64,000 nt of DNA from Silurus meridionalis (Eukaryota; Chordata; Actinopteri; Siluriformes; Siluridae), in the NCBI RefSeq assembly GCF_014805685.1, contig NC_060886.1:30851362-30915361 (forward strand). The letters are read 5' to 3'. A program made the position numbers and the translations under genes. The notes beneath the pieces are model-generated. The model saw nothing but the letters and a program-made list of their open reading frames with translations, was not told the origin of the DNA and did not search any database. Shown piece after piece: positions 10,922-22,252 of the stretch (the first letter of the stretch is position 1; each line of letters begins with the position of its first letter).

Positions 10922-11546
10922 CATATGGCATATGAAGAAAATTGCAAATGGGCTTCAACACGGATTTGTACATAAATATATTCTTCTTATTATTATTGTT
11001 ATTCTAGAAATAATTGGCTTTGGTATAAATGTTATATATTTAGAATTATTATTTTATTATTATTGTTGTGTTGTTACTATCGTCATCATCATTATCATTA
11101 ATAAATAAGTAATAAAAAATGAATAAATGAAGCTGAAAGACTTCTTGCTCTTTTCTCGCACAAAAATCCGCAATGCTGAACAGCAAGACGGAAAAAAAAA
11201 AAAGCCATACGGCCTGAACTTCAAAAGCGCTTATCTGTTATCATCTCGTTTGTCCCGCGGGCGAGAGCTGTGTTTGTACAGAAATGCTTTGTGAGCCATG
11301 TGTTTAATGCCGATGAAATCACGATCCCTGAAAGCGGTCATTTAAAACGGTCATTTCTTTGGATCCCATGTGACCTGGGAGCAGTGGAGCTTAATAACGA
11401 ATAACTGAGAAGATAACCACTTTCCTTCAATAATTAACTTCACATCAGACTTTAACATGGGATCACTTTCTTTCTGTTTTCAGAAATAGTGCCTTGAGCT
11501 TTCTTAGTTCTTTTTAAGTAGGAAGTATGGTAGTGTTTATGTGTTT

Positions 11547-11590
<44 letters not shown>

Positions 11591-12984
11591 GAACTAAACC
11601 ATCATACAACACCTGCTGAGGCCTTGGGCTACACCACTTTGTTCTCATTGTGTTTGGTCTTGAAGTAAAACGGTAGAAGGAAGTCAACAAATGTCAGAGC
11701 AGCTCTCGTCTCCCGTTCGTACGCTTCACCTATTCAATCATCCGCAATTTGCCCGGGTAATTGATTTTTGGGAGGAACGGGACGAGTTAAGCAATTAGGA
11801 AGGTTCACGGGTTGCAGCTGCATTCTGACACGACTTCATTCATTTTCCTTTCCCTTGTTTTTTTTTTCTTTGTGAAGCTCAGGGGTGAGCTCGAGATCGC
11901 AACATCTGGAGCCGTGTGCCGAAAACAGTGGTGAAACCATTAGGAGGAGCGATGAGTAATAGCGAGGCTGATGAACCTGGCATGACGAGCGTTCCCGAAC
12001 GCTCCTGAATCCGAGCATATCTACATGATCATGTTCAATTACTGCTTCTCCCTTCAGGGGAATTCCGGTACAAACCGCATCGTAATGGCGACTACACGAA
12101 CCGATTAAACGGAAATGATCCCAAAAAGAACTGGAAATTTAACGCTCCGGATGAAAATGAAATGAAACGACACACAAACCATCTTTTTCTTTCCCCTTGT
12201 AGATCTGAGATGCTCTTAGACCCTCTGTAGCAAGGTTAGATTTGCTCCTGGACCACCATCCCATTATACTTTTTCATGCGCGTTAACTCGGACCTCCATT
12301 ATGTCATTGTTTTCACCGTTTGTTATCCTTCCCTCTTTTTTTTTGAGCTCGTATAAACAGTCTGCCCTGCAGCTGATACGTGCGCCAACAATGACAAAAG
12401 GCCCAGTGAAGAATGTGAGCAGTGTCTATATGATAAAATGCTGGGTAAATATAGCCTCTGTTTTCGTTTGCTTGCGCTTGCTTTTTTTTCCACCATTGTT
12501 TTTCGGACACGGAATTAAAAAAAAGTATTTCATTATTATAAACACCATGGACTTTGCTCTAAGAGTCTAAGGATGTGCCACTAAAGTCATTTGCATGGAT
12601 ATAAAATAATTTTATTCAAATCTCAAACCTGATTGGTCAAAAGTTACCTACTCGCTCTAACAGCAGCTCTGACTGGAGCAACGTCTCTAAATCCAATCGC
12701 AGATTTATCTTAATGCTCTCGTTCTCATTTTTAGGGATTTGGGACACGGCACATAGTCTCAGCATAACCATTTATAAAAGTGTTTTTATGTAGGAATTGT
12801 AAGGATGAGTTCAGGGAGCATTGGTGTCAGTCAGTTTTCTGTTTAAGGAAAGTCTTCAACAACGACATCAGGGTGCAGTGAGGTTTCTCTGTAACATATG
12901 AATTCAGAGAGTGAGAAGGCGGTTGACAACAATACACCAAGTGAAAACGAACTAATCTACAAATGGAATTGAGCTCATTACCCT
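10922..12984. other. Mostly unique DNA, possible conserved non-coding segments
   Basis: After a TTA-rich patch (to about 11110) the sequence becomes mixed, higher in G+C and free of repeats. Homeodomain-type cores appear at 11731-11800 ('gggtaattgattt' and 'gcaattagg') and 11420-11440 ('aataattaactt'). No coding exon is recognised. Conservation is inference only. A GT microsatellite lies at 11551-11585. Confidence 0.35.
11551..11585. repeat. (GT)n microsatellite
   Basis: About 17 GT units. Confidence 0.97.
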
Positions 12985-13690
12985 GCACGTGAACCAGCTT
13001 GCAATAGGATTAAAAAGTGTAGCGTGCATGTGATCCACCTACAAAAAAGGAACGAAGGCAATAGAGTGCATGTGATCCATCCAGGGTTCCTGCAGGTTTC
13101 ACCAAGTCACATTTACGACTTTTTAAACCTTTTTTTAGACCATTAAGAATGAAAACCGGCCTTAATCGAACTCTAAATGTATTTTTTTCAAGCCAAGTAT
13201 CGCTAAACTCGTGCTTCCCCATAGCTGAAAAATAAAATCATGTTTGTGGTACAAGCCGAGAGAAATTCCTGCCAATAACAGAAAGTTGATTGATTGTTGC
13301 ATGTTGGTCTCATTTGCAGTCGTAATACAGTGAATTATATTTTGAAAAAAAGAACGACGACACCACGGAAACTAACAAACAAAACCATCCCAAAGAGCAT
13401 TTCATCAGTTGGAAAATTAAGACCTGTTGAAAATTATTTAAGACAAAAATTTTTGACTTTTTAAGACCTAAAATCTTTTAAATGTAAGATTTTTTTTTAC
13501 AAATTTCAAGACCCCACGCAAACCCTGTCCATCGACCAATAGGATTAAAGACAATAGTGTATGCACTCCATCTAGGGTCCACATTATTCATCTACCAATG
13601 AGAGTGAAGAGAGTAGAGCAAACGTGAGCTCACGTTTCCAATAGTATTGAAGACAGCAAAGTGCACGTGATCCATCGATAACAAATGCTA
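12985..13690. repeat. Degenerate tandem repeat, split by a hAT-like element
   Basis: Words 'caataggattaaa', 'gcatgtgatccat' and 'acaatagagtg' recur at 13003, 13026, 13071, 13538, 13598 and 13663 with spacing of roughly 40-50 bases. Removing 13082-13527 plus one copy of the target duplication joins the two halves in register. This supports an older tandem array that was later interrupted. Confidence 0.55.
13082..13527. mobile_element. hAT-like non-autonomous element, 446 bp
   Basis: Ends are 'cagggttcctgcaggt' and the complement of 'cagggtttgcgtggggt', an imperfect inverted repeat. The interior carries 'gactttttaaacctttt' near the left end and 'gactttttaagacct' near the right end, words I know from an abundant fish hAT-type repeat. 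A direct repeat 'tccatc' flanks it exactly (13076-13081 and 13528-13533); extended to 8 bases it matches 6 of 8. No transposase frame remains. Confidence 0.8.
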
Positions 13691-14989
13691 CACTGCTTGT
13701 ATTTGTAGAGACCAGGAAGGCAAAAACAAGGACAAAAAAACATTTATCAATAGGAAATAAATAAAAAAACCCTATAAAACCTATTTGCACAGTTTGTATA
13801 TAGTTTTAGGATTTAACTGAATTCACTTAGAGACAAATGCTTTTACCAGCTGCTCTAATTTTTTTTAATTGTTCCAAACTAATGCATTGGTTTTTCTCAT
13901 GCAGATAACCTTTAAATGCCATGCAACCGCTTTATTATTATTATTATTATTATTAGCAGACTTTCAACAATGAGTGACACCTCCACATCGATCTACCCGT
14001 CATCAGTCTATTAACAGCCGTAGAAGATGAATGTGCGTTAATTGCCTGTTTGACCTTGTGTCTGCAAGTGTGTGTATTTCTGATTAGCCCCGAGGCGTGT
14101 GCGTAGATCACGGCCTGAATCCGACATCGCCCTTATTTAAAGCGACCACATTTTTCACTGTCGGCTGATGATTAGCGCAGCGTTTGATAGATATCAAGAG
14201 GATTTTTTTGTCATCTGAGAAATTATACATGGCTAAAAGTGTGTTAATCAATAATGAACATCTTGCTAACTGGCTGTCGATAACGAACAGGTCTGGGTGA
14301 AGTGTGTCGACGGTGGAAGATCGGATTTCTGTTTGATTTGAGTGGAAAATAGCTGGCGGAAGATTCACATCTGATTTTTTCATCCAAGCGCTTCTTAATC
14401 CTCGACCCTCTCGAGCTCTGTAACGGCCGGCCGTCTTGTGTGCTTTGTCTTCCTTCGTTCTGTGCCTCGGGCTGGATCGGTCACTTTCTAATTGAGGTAA
14501 AGGAAACAGGAGAAAAAGGAGATAGCTTTTCACGTGACAAGGTTAACTCTGTTTTCTTTCCATCGCAGTCACCTGCTTGGAGAACTGCTGCAGTGTCCAG
14601 GAGAGATAGATAAAGAAAAAAGCACATTGGTTCAAATCTTTAGGCCTCAATTGTATGAAATGTTTCCTGACTTTGTTTCCTGTTTAGGATTATTGACCCA
14701 GATTTGAAGACCTTTTGGGGAAACTGTAAAGTCTTACAGGAAACTAGTGCAGCCATTGTGAGTTGCATTCTTTATATCCTAACACAAGACATGTAGGCAG
14801 GACAGTAGTCTTTCCTTTGTTCTTTTTTTCCTCTTTCTTTCTCCTCTCACACACACACAGGGGGTCAGTGAACCAGAAGGCCAGTCATGTTATCACTTAA
14901 CGTCAATAGCAGCAAGTCACTAGACCACAGAAAGAGTAAAAAAAAAAAGGAGAGGGTGCGAATGAAAGTGTGGGGAAGAAATGGGAGGC

Positions 14990-14990
<1 letters not shown>
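13691..14990. other. Unique DNA, no gene seen
   Basis: A TTA microsatellite lies at 13932-13955. The 14100-14560 stretch is repeat-free and relatively G+C-rich with a 141-codon minus-strand open frame (14108-14533). That frame has no recognisable domain, so it is not called. Confidence 0.4.
13932..13955. repeat. (TTA)8 microsatellite
   Basis: Eight TTA units. Confidence 0.95.
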
Positions 14991-15026
<36 letters not shown>

Positions 15027-15033
15027 TGATGAT
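14991..15033. repeat. (GT)n(GAT)n microsatellite
   Basis: About 17 GT units then three GAT units. Confidence 0.95.
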
Positions 15034-15192
15034 GACCCTGGTCCACTAGTGTGGTGGAAAGGTAACGGTTTTATCAGCACTCCTCTTTCAATTACCCCCT
15101 GTCCTCTATATACCACCAGCCCCCACCCTCTCTTTTGTGCTGGCACTAATGCATTGCTAGATTCAGTCTGAAATGAGATGATGTAATTATAG

Positions 15193-15350
15193 TAGTAGCT
15201 TCTGATCAGAAGGTTGTGAGTTCAAATCCCAGCACCACCAAGCTTGGCCCTTCAGCAAGGCCCTTAACCCTCAACTGATCTGTTGTAGAAATGAGATACA
15301 ATCGTCTTCCAAAGGCTGTAAATGTATGAATTTCCCAAAATGCTGATGTG
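15193..15350 (+). mobile_element. tRNA-derived SINE (family S)
   Basis: The box B-like site 'gagttcaaatccc' (15227-15239) follows 'tctgatcagaaggttgt', and the body 'cagcaaggcccttaaccctc' follows it. It ends in the 'ctgtaaatgta' tail shared with the other S copies. Box A is weak, so the head is truncated or decayed. Pol III-type promoter inferred from the family, not shown active. Confidence 0.7.
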
Positions 15351-15629
15351 TTTAATAAGTTCACTGAACCATCACACGATATTTCCCTCTTTCAGAATTT
15401 TCATTTAATAGATGAACTGAATGTTTAATTGAAATCTTAAAAGATTCATAAAAAGTACTTTTTTAACTGAAGGTTCCTTGTACAGATCTTCACCCTTTTA
15501 TAATAAGAAAACACTCAGTTCCAAACAGAATCTCTCGTGTCTTTTATCAAGACCTACGTCTTCGTCTCGAGACTCACGTCTGCCTTTATTATAACCTTAT
15601 TATTGAAAAAAAAAAATTATTATTATAAA

Positions 15630-15638
<9 letters not shown>
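15351..15638. other. Unique DNA with A-runs
   Basis: Two A-rich runs near 15605-15640 lead into the TA array. No gene seen. Confidence 0.4.

Positions 15639-15692
<54 letters not shown>
15639..15692. repeat. (TA)27 microsatellite
   Basis: Uninterrupted TA run. Confidence 0.98.
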
Positions 15693-15695
<3 letters not shown>

Positions 15696-16410
15696 TAGCA
15701 TAAGTTATAATGGACTGACAGTTTACTGAGGACCGCCCCTTGAGCACTGAAGAGAGCTGTGGAGAAATTAAAGGCAGGACGTTAAACGTGTATCATGTCT
15801 TCATCTGTATTTACCTCTCATCTTGTCTTCTTGTTCTGTATATGTTATTTACTCTGTTTGTTTTTTCTTTCTCTATTCCCATGGAGTGGGAAATATTAAA
15901 GCATGTTTGAACGAAGAGATGTTCTCGTCTACCGTATGAGCTCCTATTTTGTAAGTTTGTTTTGTTTTTATGTCTAAGCCTTTGTTTTGTCTCGTCTTTC
16001 TTTCTGTGTGGCTCGGCTCTTCAAAAGGCATCTCGCATTTGTCAGCAAATGGCGCAGTCAAAACAACAAACGTTTCCCTTTCGCAGAAATGGCATTTGGT
16101 TTCATTTCAAATTGGAGTGAAAGGCTATTTGGCCGCGAGGGTGAGTGCGCACTTCATCACCTTCAAAGGACAAAGCGATGATGGTTTATGAAGCGTCTGG
16201 CGATGTGCTTGACTTGGCCTTGGATTGACTAACGGTGGTGAAAAGGTCCTTTTTAAAGCCAAGAAATGAATCTGGAACTTATACTTGGACATTTGCTGGA
16301 TGTACTAAGAACTTTTAATGCTACACATTAATCTTTTAGTCGGCTCGACTCGAATGACCAGTGCTCACATGACTAACTGTTGCGTTAGATACACTTTTTA
16401 ACGCATTCTA

Positions 16411-16432
16411 ACACACACACACACACACACAC
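16411..16432. repeat. (AC)11 microsatellite
   Basis: Pure AC run. Confidence 0.95.
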
Positions 16433-16582
16433 CGAGTTCTGCGCTGAGACCTCAGGACATGCTAATGCTTTTCCGAATGCACTTAACGCATTGTTTATCA
16501 AAGCAAATGTTTAATTACTAGGTAGAATTAATTAATTACTCTTCTTCCAAAGCTGACAACACTCTTTCCCCTGGGTGGGAAA

Positions 16583-16584
<2 letters not shown>

Positions 16585-16617
<33 letters not shown>

Positions 16618-16630
16618 TGAGAGAGAGAGG
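16585..16630. repeat. (GT)15 followed by GA-rich tract
   Basis: GT run at 16585-16614, then 'gagtgagagagagagagg'. Confidence 0.95.
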
Positions 16631-17420
16631 GTTGAGGTGACCCCCTCTCTCTCATTTCCTAATTCTTTTTTTTTTCTGTCGTTTATTTTTAGAGGCATGG
16701 TGGGAGAGAGGGTGGATGTGGGGTGGCTCCGGGGGGAGAGACAGGTTAACATCACATTAAGTGGAAAGGGCAGTTTCTCTCTCCTTCACTTTCCTTCTCT
16801 CTCTCACACACTCTCTCGCTCTCGTTTTCTTCCTGCCGCATCGCAGAGTTAAAATTCCATTACCTTCCTGCAGTAGGACATCAAGTTTATCCTAATGGAA
16901 GGAAACGGGTTGATGTGCACTTGGCTATTTCACGTAATCACAAACTATACTCACGGACTTGAGGGAATTAAAGCAGATTGCTGATGTGAGGCTGATTACA
17001 GTCCCAGGCCGGCCTCGGAGCTACGTTTCAAAAGTGTCACCTCATTTGTGCTAAAGTGTGTCTAACGTCTATAAAACGTTCCCCTTTGCCCTGAAGGTGA
17101 TCGCGAGCCCAGAACTATGGTAAATATGTTGGTGCTCATCACATTGCTATTACATCACCGTCTAAGTGCTGATGAGGCGGTTCTCGAGTCTAATTAAAGC
17201 AAAACCGCTCAAAATGACTGCAGGCTTAAACTAATAGAAAACAACACCACGGTCTCCAGCATGAATGAGGCCATTTTCCTTATGGTTTACAAGAACAAGA
17301 AGAACCAGCGGGACTAATGGCTGATCCTCCTGCCCTTGTCAAATATCATCAGCATGTATTAGGAAAAGAAGAGAGGGCAAATGCATGCTGGTGTTTTCTC
17401 CACTGGAATGAACTGTCTGA

Positions 17421-17521
17421 GGCTGCTTCTGATTGTTTATCTAAGATTGCCTTGGAGCAAACCTGAGAGCAAGCTGCAACATAATGAGAACCTCAAGTAC
17501 AAGTCAGCTTGGCTTTGAAAT
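17421..17521. repeat. Local direct duplication, copy 1
   Basis: Shares 'gattgtttatctaagattgc', the following 'cttggagcaaacctgagagc', and 'aagctg..acataatg.gaacctcaa' with 17802-17913, in the same orientation. Copy 2 has an extra short stretch before 'ggctttgaaat'. Confidence 0.9.
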
Positions 17522-17524
17522 AAA

Positions 17525-17655
17525 GTCCTAGAAGCTCTTATCCAGAGTGACTTACAATGATATTTTTTACACAACTGAGTATTGAGGGTTAAGGGCCCAG
17601 CAGTGGCAGCTTAGTGGTGCTGGGATTTGAACTCATGACCATTTTATCAGAACCT
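17525..17655 (-). mobile_element. tRNA-derived SINE (family S), minus strand
   Basis: Reading the minus strand: box B-like 'gagttcaaatcccagcacca', then 'ctgccactgctgggccctta', 'accctcaatactcagttgtg', and the tail 'gtaagtcactctggataag'. It lies between the two copies of the 100-bp duplication. Confidence 0.75.
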
Positions 17656-17801
17656 ACAACCTGCCTACTTTCACATCTACACTATAGAAATACGATATAG
17701 AAAACATCGTATTTGCAGCGTCTCTCACTGAATGATCACAGAAGCTTTTTTTTTTTTTCAACTATATCTCTTAATGCTTTAGGGAACCACAAAACAGGGT
17801 C

Positions 17802-17913
17802 GGCTGCTTTAGATTGTTTATCTAAGATTGCCTTGGAGCAAACCTGAGAGCAAGCTGTGACATAATGGGAACCTCAATTGCTAGTCTTAGCTTGGCGAAG
17901 CACGGCTTTGAAA
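17802..17913. repeat. Local direct duplication, copy 2
   Basis: Partner of 17421-17521, starting 'ggctgctttagattgttt' and ending 'ggctttgaaat'. Confidence 0.9.
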
Positions 17914-18194
17914 TCTCAGATTTCAGTCTAATCTGTTGCCTTGACCTTTGCGTTATTACATTCTGAATGTATTAGTGATGATTAGGTTGGGTTTGGAATG
18001 GATATCTTTAATACTGTCGCTAGTGTTGAACGGTGACTTTGTGGTTCGTTCGCCTTTTACCTCCAGGGTTGAGGTTTTAATTCCCATCTCCACTCCTTGT
18101 GTTTGTTCTCCAGATAAATTCTCTAGTTTCCTAACCCTCATCTGGTTTTAGTTAACTGGCATTTGCGAATAATTTTTATACCGCGTAATATAAT

Positions 18195-18400
18195 TCAATT
18201 AATTTTTATTTGTATAACGCTTTTTACATTCTCTTTACAGAGATAAAGCGGTTATAAAGTTGTATAGATGAATGTGTAAATGTATCTATAAATGAGTGAG
18301 CCAGTGGTGACTGTGGTGAAGGAAAAAACTCCCAGAGATGGCTTGAGATTCAAAAGTGTACCATCCTCAACACTGAATGTCCATTTATTACAGTTCCATT
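18195..18400 (+). repeat. Dispersed fish repeat of the 'ttttatttgtataacgc' type
   Basis: The run 'aatttttatttgtataacgc', then 'ctttacagagataaag', 'gagccagtggtgactgtggt' and 'ggaaaaaactcccagagatg' are in the order of an abundant fish interspersed repeat. That repeat begins 'tttatttgtatagcgc' and has 'aaaactccctgagatg' downstream. Its class is uncertain to me. Bits of the same repeat occur near 57540-57560. Confidence 0.5.
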
Positions 18401-20562
18401 GTAGAGATGTGCAATAATTAGTGTTTAAATGCAAAAGTTAAATGCAACCTGTGGTCCTGAACCATTGTGGTATTGTAGTATATATATTAATTCCAGTCCA
18501 AATCCATCCTCAAACTTCTTGAGTTGCTCAGTATCTTCATGGATCTTTAGGTTGTAGATGTGGAACCATCTAACCATGTTAAATAGGTTTTTCTCACAAA
18601 ATTTTCAGAAGACTAATCTGAACCAAGTGGTATAATACAAATACGTGTTCATCTCCAAGAACCATGTGAGGGGGTTAGGGATTGTATTTACACCCAATCA
18701 TGACCGATTTTTGCTTTTATCACGTACTGATTGGATTTGCAGTGGTACTGTCAGTAGCCTTGAAACCTCATAGCTTCAGGGTATTTTGTTTAATCCTGAA
18801 CTAGGGTCACTGCCCACTGTAGGTTCACATGGTCTCTGTCTGTGTGTGGGGTTTTCTTCTTGTTTGGTTTCTTCTCCTCACCTTCCATGTAAACATTCCA
18901 GTGGAGGGATTGGCTGCATTTTTCCCTTGTAAATGAGTATGTGAAAGTGTTTGCATGGTTCCCTGTTCTTTTAGTACTGAATCTTCCCATGTTTTAATAG
19001 GTTTCAAGGATGGACCTAGTACATGTTGGAATCATAAAGCTTCAAGACTAATGGTGTAACTGGTGCTGTTCTGACTTGCGTGCATTTCAGCATCTGTGAT
19101 TTCATCAAGTTAGAACAAAGAGCGAGCGAAATTCTGTGTTAAACTGTGCAAATCTGCCACAGAGACGAGGGAGGATGTGTATACAAATACATCCTCCTTC
19201 TTATTCCCACTGGGTTAGAGATTGAAGGTTCCTGTCCATTAATCCTGCCATCAGTCTAGATTGACGGAAACTGCTATTTCTAGAGGTAACATTGGGTTGT
19301 CCTTAAAATCCAGCACTGTGTCCGAGTTGTTATTTTTCCACCTCATCTGATTTTAGACCATTTCTTGCACTTAGTCATATGTCAAACTGACACTGAGATA
19401 CTCAGGATAGTAACATATATATGCAGTATCCCATCTACATAACACCGGATCTGCCAAAAAAAACGCCGGCCAAGATTTCCAGCAGGCCAAATTTTTTTTG
19501 TACCACAAGAAAACCAAATATTGGCAGGTTGCTGAGATGGTGGGAGTCGCAATGTGCGGATTTCCCAGTTTGTTTTATTCTCTTTTATTGTCAGTGTATT
19601 GAGCTGACTTCAAGCTTTGCTATTGTGAATTTCACTGATTTTTAGAACTTCCTCGTGAAACCTGCTTGTGGAGTTCCATCTAAGAGGGTTCATGTCCCGA
19701 AACGTTTGCTCGCATGCTTTTAAAAGTCCAGCTCTAGAAGCACATCGCTGTGGTTCTTTGACTCTGTGACAAGAGCTGTTGTTCCCGAGAGGATTTGAGA
19801 GAGCGCAGGCAGGTTTTAAAGTCAGTGTGAGATTGATGAGATAATGCCTGTTAAATCCGAGTGCATCGTTCGACTCCCATAAGTGTCTCATTATGAGAAG
19901 GGGAAAAAAAAAACATTCTCCAGCACTCCAGCTCACCTAGAGACCCTTCAGAACCTCATAGACGATTGATTTGAAGAGTGTTAAAATGACATTGGTGGAA
20001 GAATGGGAGATCTTTGTGTGAAAGTGTGTGTGTGGGTGTATACATTATAGAGAGTCTCTGAAATGAGATTAGATGTTGGGTGCGAGTTTCTACATTTGTT
20101 TCTTCAGCTCTGTGAAAAAGACTCACACATTCTCTCACTCTTTCTCTTTCTCACCCACACACACACACTTTCTCCCAAAGGGAGTTCACACTTATCTTCC
20201 ACACGACACGCAACGGAGACAACATTAATAATCTGTGATATTTTTAAACCATGCAATAAATACAATCATATATATATATATAGACTCCGCTCACGCTGTG
20301 CAATGGTAAATAATGTACACGAACACGTGCACAAAATAAGCAGCTCACGCTAAAGATACATGGCGTTAGTTTTGGAATAATGTTTCTGCCAAGATTAGAT
20401 TCAGCCACACGTTAAGTGTTTCTCCATGGATAGATATAACATTATTTAATATAACATTTGTGACATGTTATGGACGCTGAAAGATTCAAATGCAGGTAGA
20501 CGAAGGCGAAAAAGGTCGTCATGTCGGCTTCAAAATGGGTACACCAACAAAATATTTAGGTA
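18401..20562. other. Unique DNA, no gene seen
   Basis: No dispersed repeat recognised over about 2 kb. Short open frames at 18790-19007, 19421-19645 and 19610-19936 have no motif or splice context. Confidence 0.4.
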
Positions 20563-20822
20563 TAATGTATGACAAGCGAGGTTCCCTGGTGGTCTAGAGG
20601 TTAGGATGCGGCGCTCTCAACGCTGCGGTCCGGGTTTGATCCCCGGTCAGGGAACCAACCCCAGCCACTCTAAGTGCCAGTCCCAAGCCCGGATAAATGG
20701 AAAGGGTTGTGTTAGGAAGTGCATCTAGCGTACAAACGTGCCAAATCAAACTTGCGGATGATCCGCTATGGCGCCCCCTAATGGGAGAAGCCGAAAGAAA
20801 GTTTTAATGTACGACAAGCGAG
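20563..20822 (+). mobile_element. tRNA-Glu-derived SINE with 18-bp target-site duplication
   Basis: The element 20581-20804 is bounded by 'taatgtatgacaagcgag' (20563-20580) and 'taatgtacgacaagcgag' (20805-20822), differing at one base. The head (20583-20654) is a 72-base tRNA-Glu-like sequence followed directly by CCA. The body includes 'aagtgccagtcccaagcccg' and 'ggaaagggttgtgttaggaa'. The 3' tail (20755-20792) reads 'cggatgatccgctatggcgc' onward and matches the 3' end of the LINE fragment at 36604-36913 at 36 of 38 bases. The short tail 'gaaagaaag' ends the insertion. The near-identical duplication suggests a fairly young insertion. Confidence 0.93.
20583..20654 (+). other. tRNA-Glu(CTC)-like SINE head, not an independent tRNA gene
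   Basis: A 72-base cloverleaf can be drawn. The acceptor stem is 'tccctgg' with 'tcaggga' (one G-T pair), and box A is within 'tggtctagaggttaggatg'. The anticodon stem-loop is 'cggcg-ctctcaa-cgctg', with CTC in the anticodon position. The T-stem is 'ccggg' with 'cccgg' around the box B-like 'tttgatc'. CCA follows at 20655-20657. The SINE body and target duplication show it is the promoter head of a retroposon rather than a working tRNA gene. Confidence 0.85.
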
Positions 20823-22252
20823 AATTAAGAACAAGCTACAGAAAGAGGTCGAGACCGAAAGTAGCAATCGTGCTACAATTGCTTGGTTATAGACAGAGAC
20901 AAGTGGGCATATACCATATACAACCACACTGTTACTGATAGTTTACGTTACTGTCATAAATAATAGGTCTTCACACGTTGTTTGAAGATGTGGTTTGGAC
21001 ATTTAGTTAAAGTTCATTAAACCACTTTGGTGCTAGAACAGAAAAGAGTCTTGATGTAGACTTTACTTATACCTAAAGAGGTGCAGTATGAGGAGTGATC
21101 AGAGCTTTGTGTTCAGAGCTTTGTGGTAAGACTGTTCTGGTCCATTTTTGCGTGAGTAAAGCTAGCCAGTGGAAGGAGCAGGTGTGGGGTGGGGTGAGAG
21201 AACTTCGGCAGGTTGAACACAAATTATGAAGCAGCATTTAGGATAATTTGCAGTGGACGTATAGCATTCAGGGGTCAACCTGCCAGCAGAGAGGTGCAAA
21301 AATCCAATGTTGAAATGACAAAAGACTGAGCAAGCACCTAGGTAGTCTGTGTAGATAAAAATGTCTAAATCCTTCTCGAGTTGTAAAAAAGGAACCGTTG
21401 TTTGACCAAGGCCTGGCTGAAGGGAAGATCATAGAGTTGTGTAGAGATATCCTAAGACCGGGAGATAAATCACCTGGCTTGACCCACAGTTCGGTTTTGC
21501 TTGGATTAAGGTCTGCTTATCTTTGATGATGTGTCTGCCAGTCATGCTAAGATCTCAGCAGAAGCTGTTGTATCTGATGGAGGAAAGGATAAGATGAGTA
21601 GAATCCTATGTATGGTAAATACCTGTATGGTGGTATGGTTAGTAGAGTTGTCGCTGATCAATATGAGGGTAATTGCGCAATTATGTGTTGGGATTTGGAG
21701 TCCATGGTGGCCATGTTTGAATGCAGCGGTGTTTGATGGGAAACGGATTTTAAGTCCGGTGTTGACCTGCCAGTTTACAAGCAGAAATAAATATTAAGGA
21801 TTCGGTGATTAAAAATTGTCTATTATATAAAAAAGATGCAATACTTTGATATCATCTTCGTTTCATCTGACAAAACACACTAACCATAAAAGATAAACAT
21901 AAAATCAACAATAATTGTTAAATATTCTTTGGAGTTCAGGTTCAGGTTTCCTGTCGCTCGTTCTCTGTCTCTCATCCTGCACGTGTGGATCTGCTGTGAG
22001 TCATCACCGTGAGTGTTCTGTTTCTAAGATGGAGGCTCGGACCGAGTCCACGGCTCTTCACATACACTCGAGTGCCCGGTACATCTCTTGTATGCTCTCG
22101 GTTGCCCCTGGAAACAACCTTCTCAGTGGCACGGGTGAAAGCGGGCACCATCACGGAGCACTCGAGCAAGGCACTCAGGATCACACGAATAGCAATCTGC
22201 AGCACTCTATCTATCCATCCATCCTTCCTCCATCTCTCTCTCTCTCTTTCTG

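Larger units (their letters stand above)
15693..17420. other. Unique DNA, possible conserved non-coding segment at 16940-17330
   Basis: Apart from short AC, GT and CT runs the sequence is unique. 16940-17330 is repeat-free, with 'gctgattaca', 'gtctaattaaagc' and other homeodomain-like cores. No exon is recognisable. Two overlapping open frames at 15970-16191 carry no known motif. Confidence 0.35.

Noticed and set aside
10366..11108. Long open frames of 160-229 codons on both strands
   Set aside because: They encode only CLSV or DRQT repeats from the CTGT array.
14108..14533. A 141-codon minus-strand frame
   Set aside because: No domain or splice context recognised.
20583..20654. A tRNA-Glu gene
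   Set aside because: It is followed by CCA, a SINE body and tail, and is bounded by an 18-bp target duplication. It is the head of a retroposon.
21972..22205. A 77-codon minus-strand frame as a possible exon
   Set aside because: Codon use looks ordinary, but no polypyrimidine tract, clear splice sites or known domain are present.
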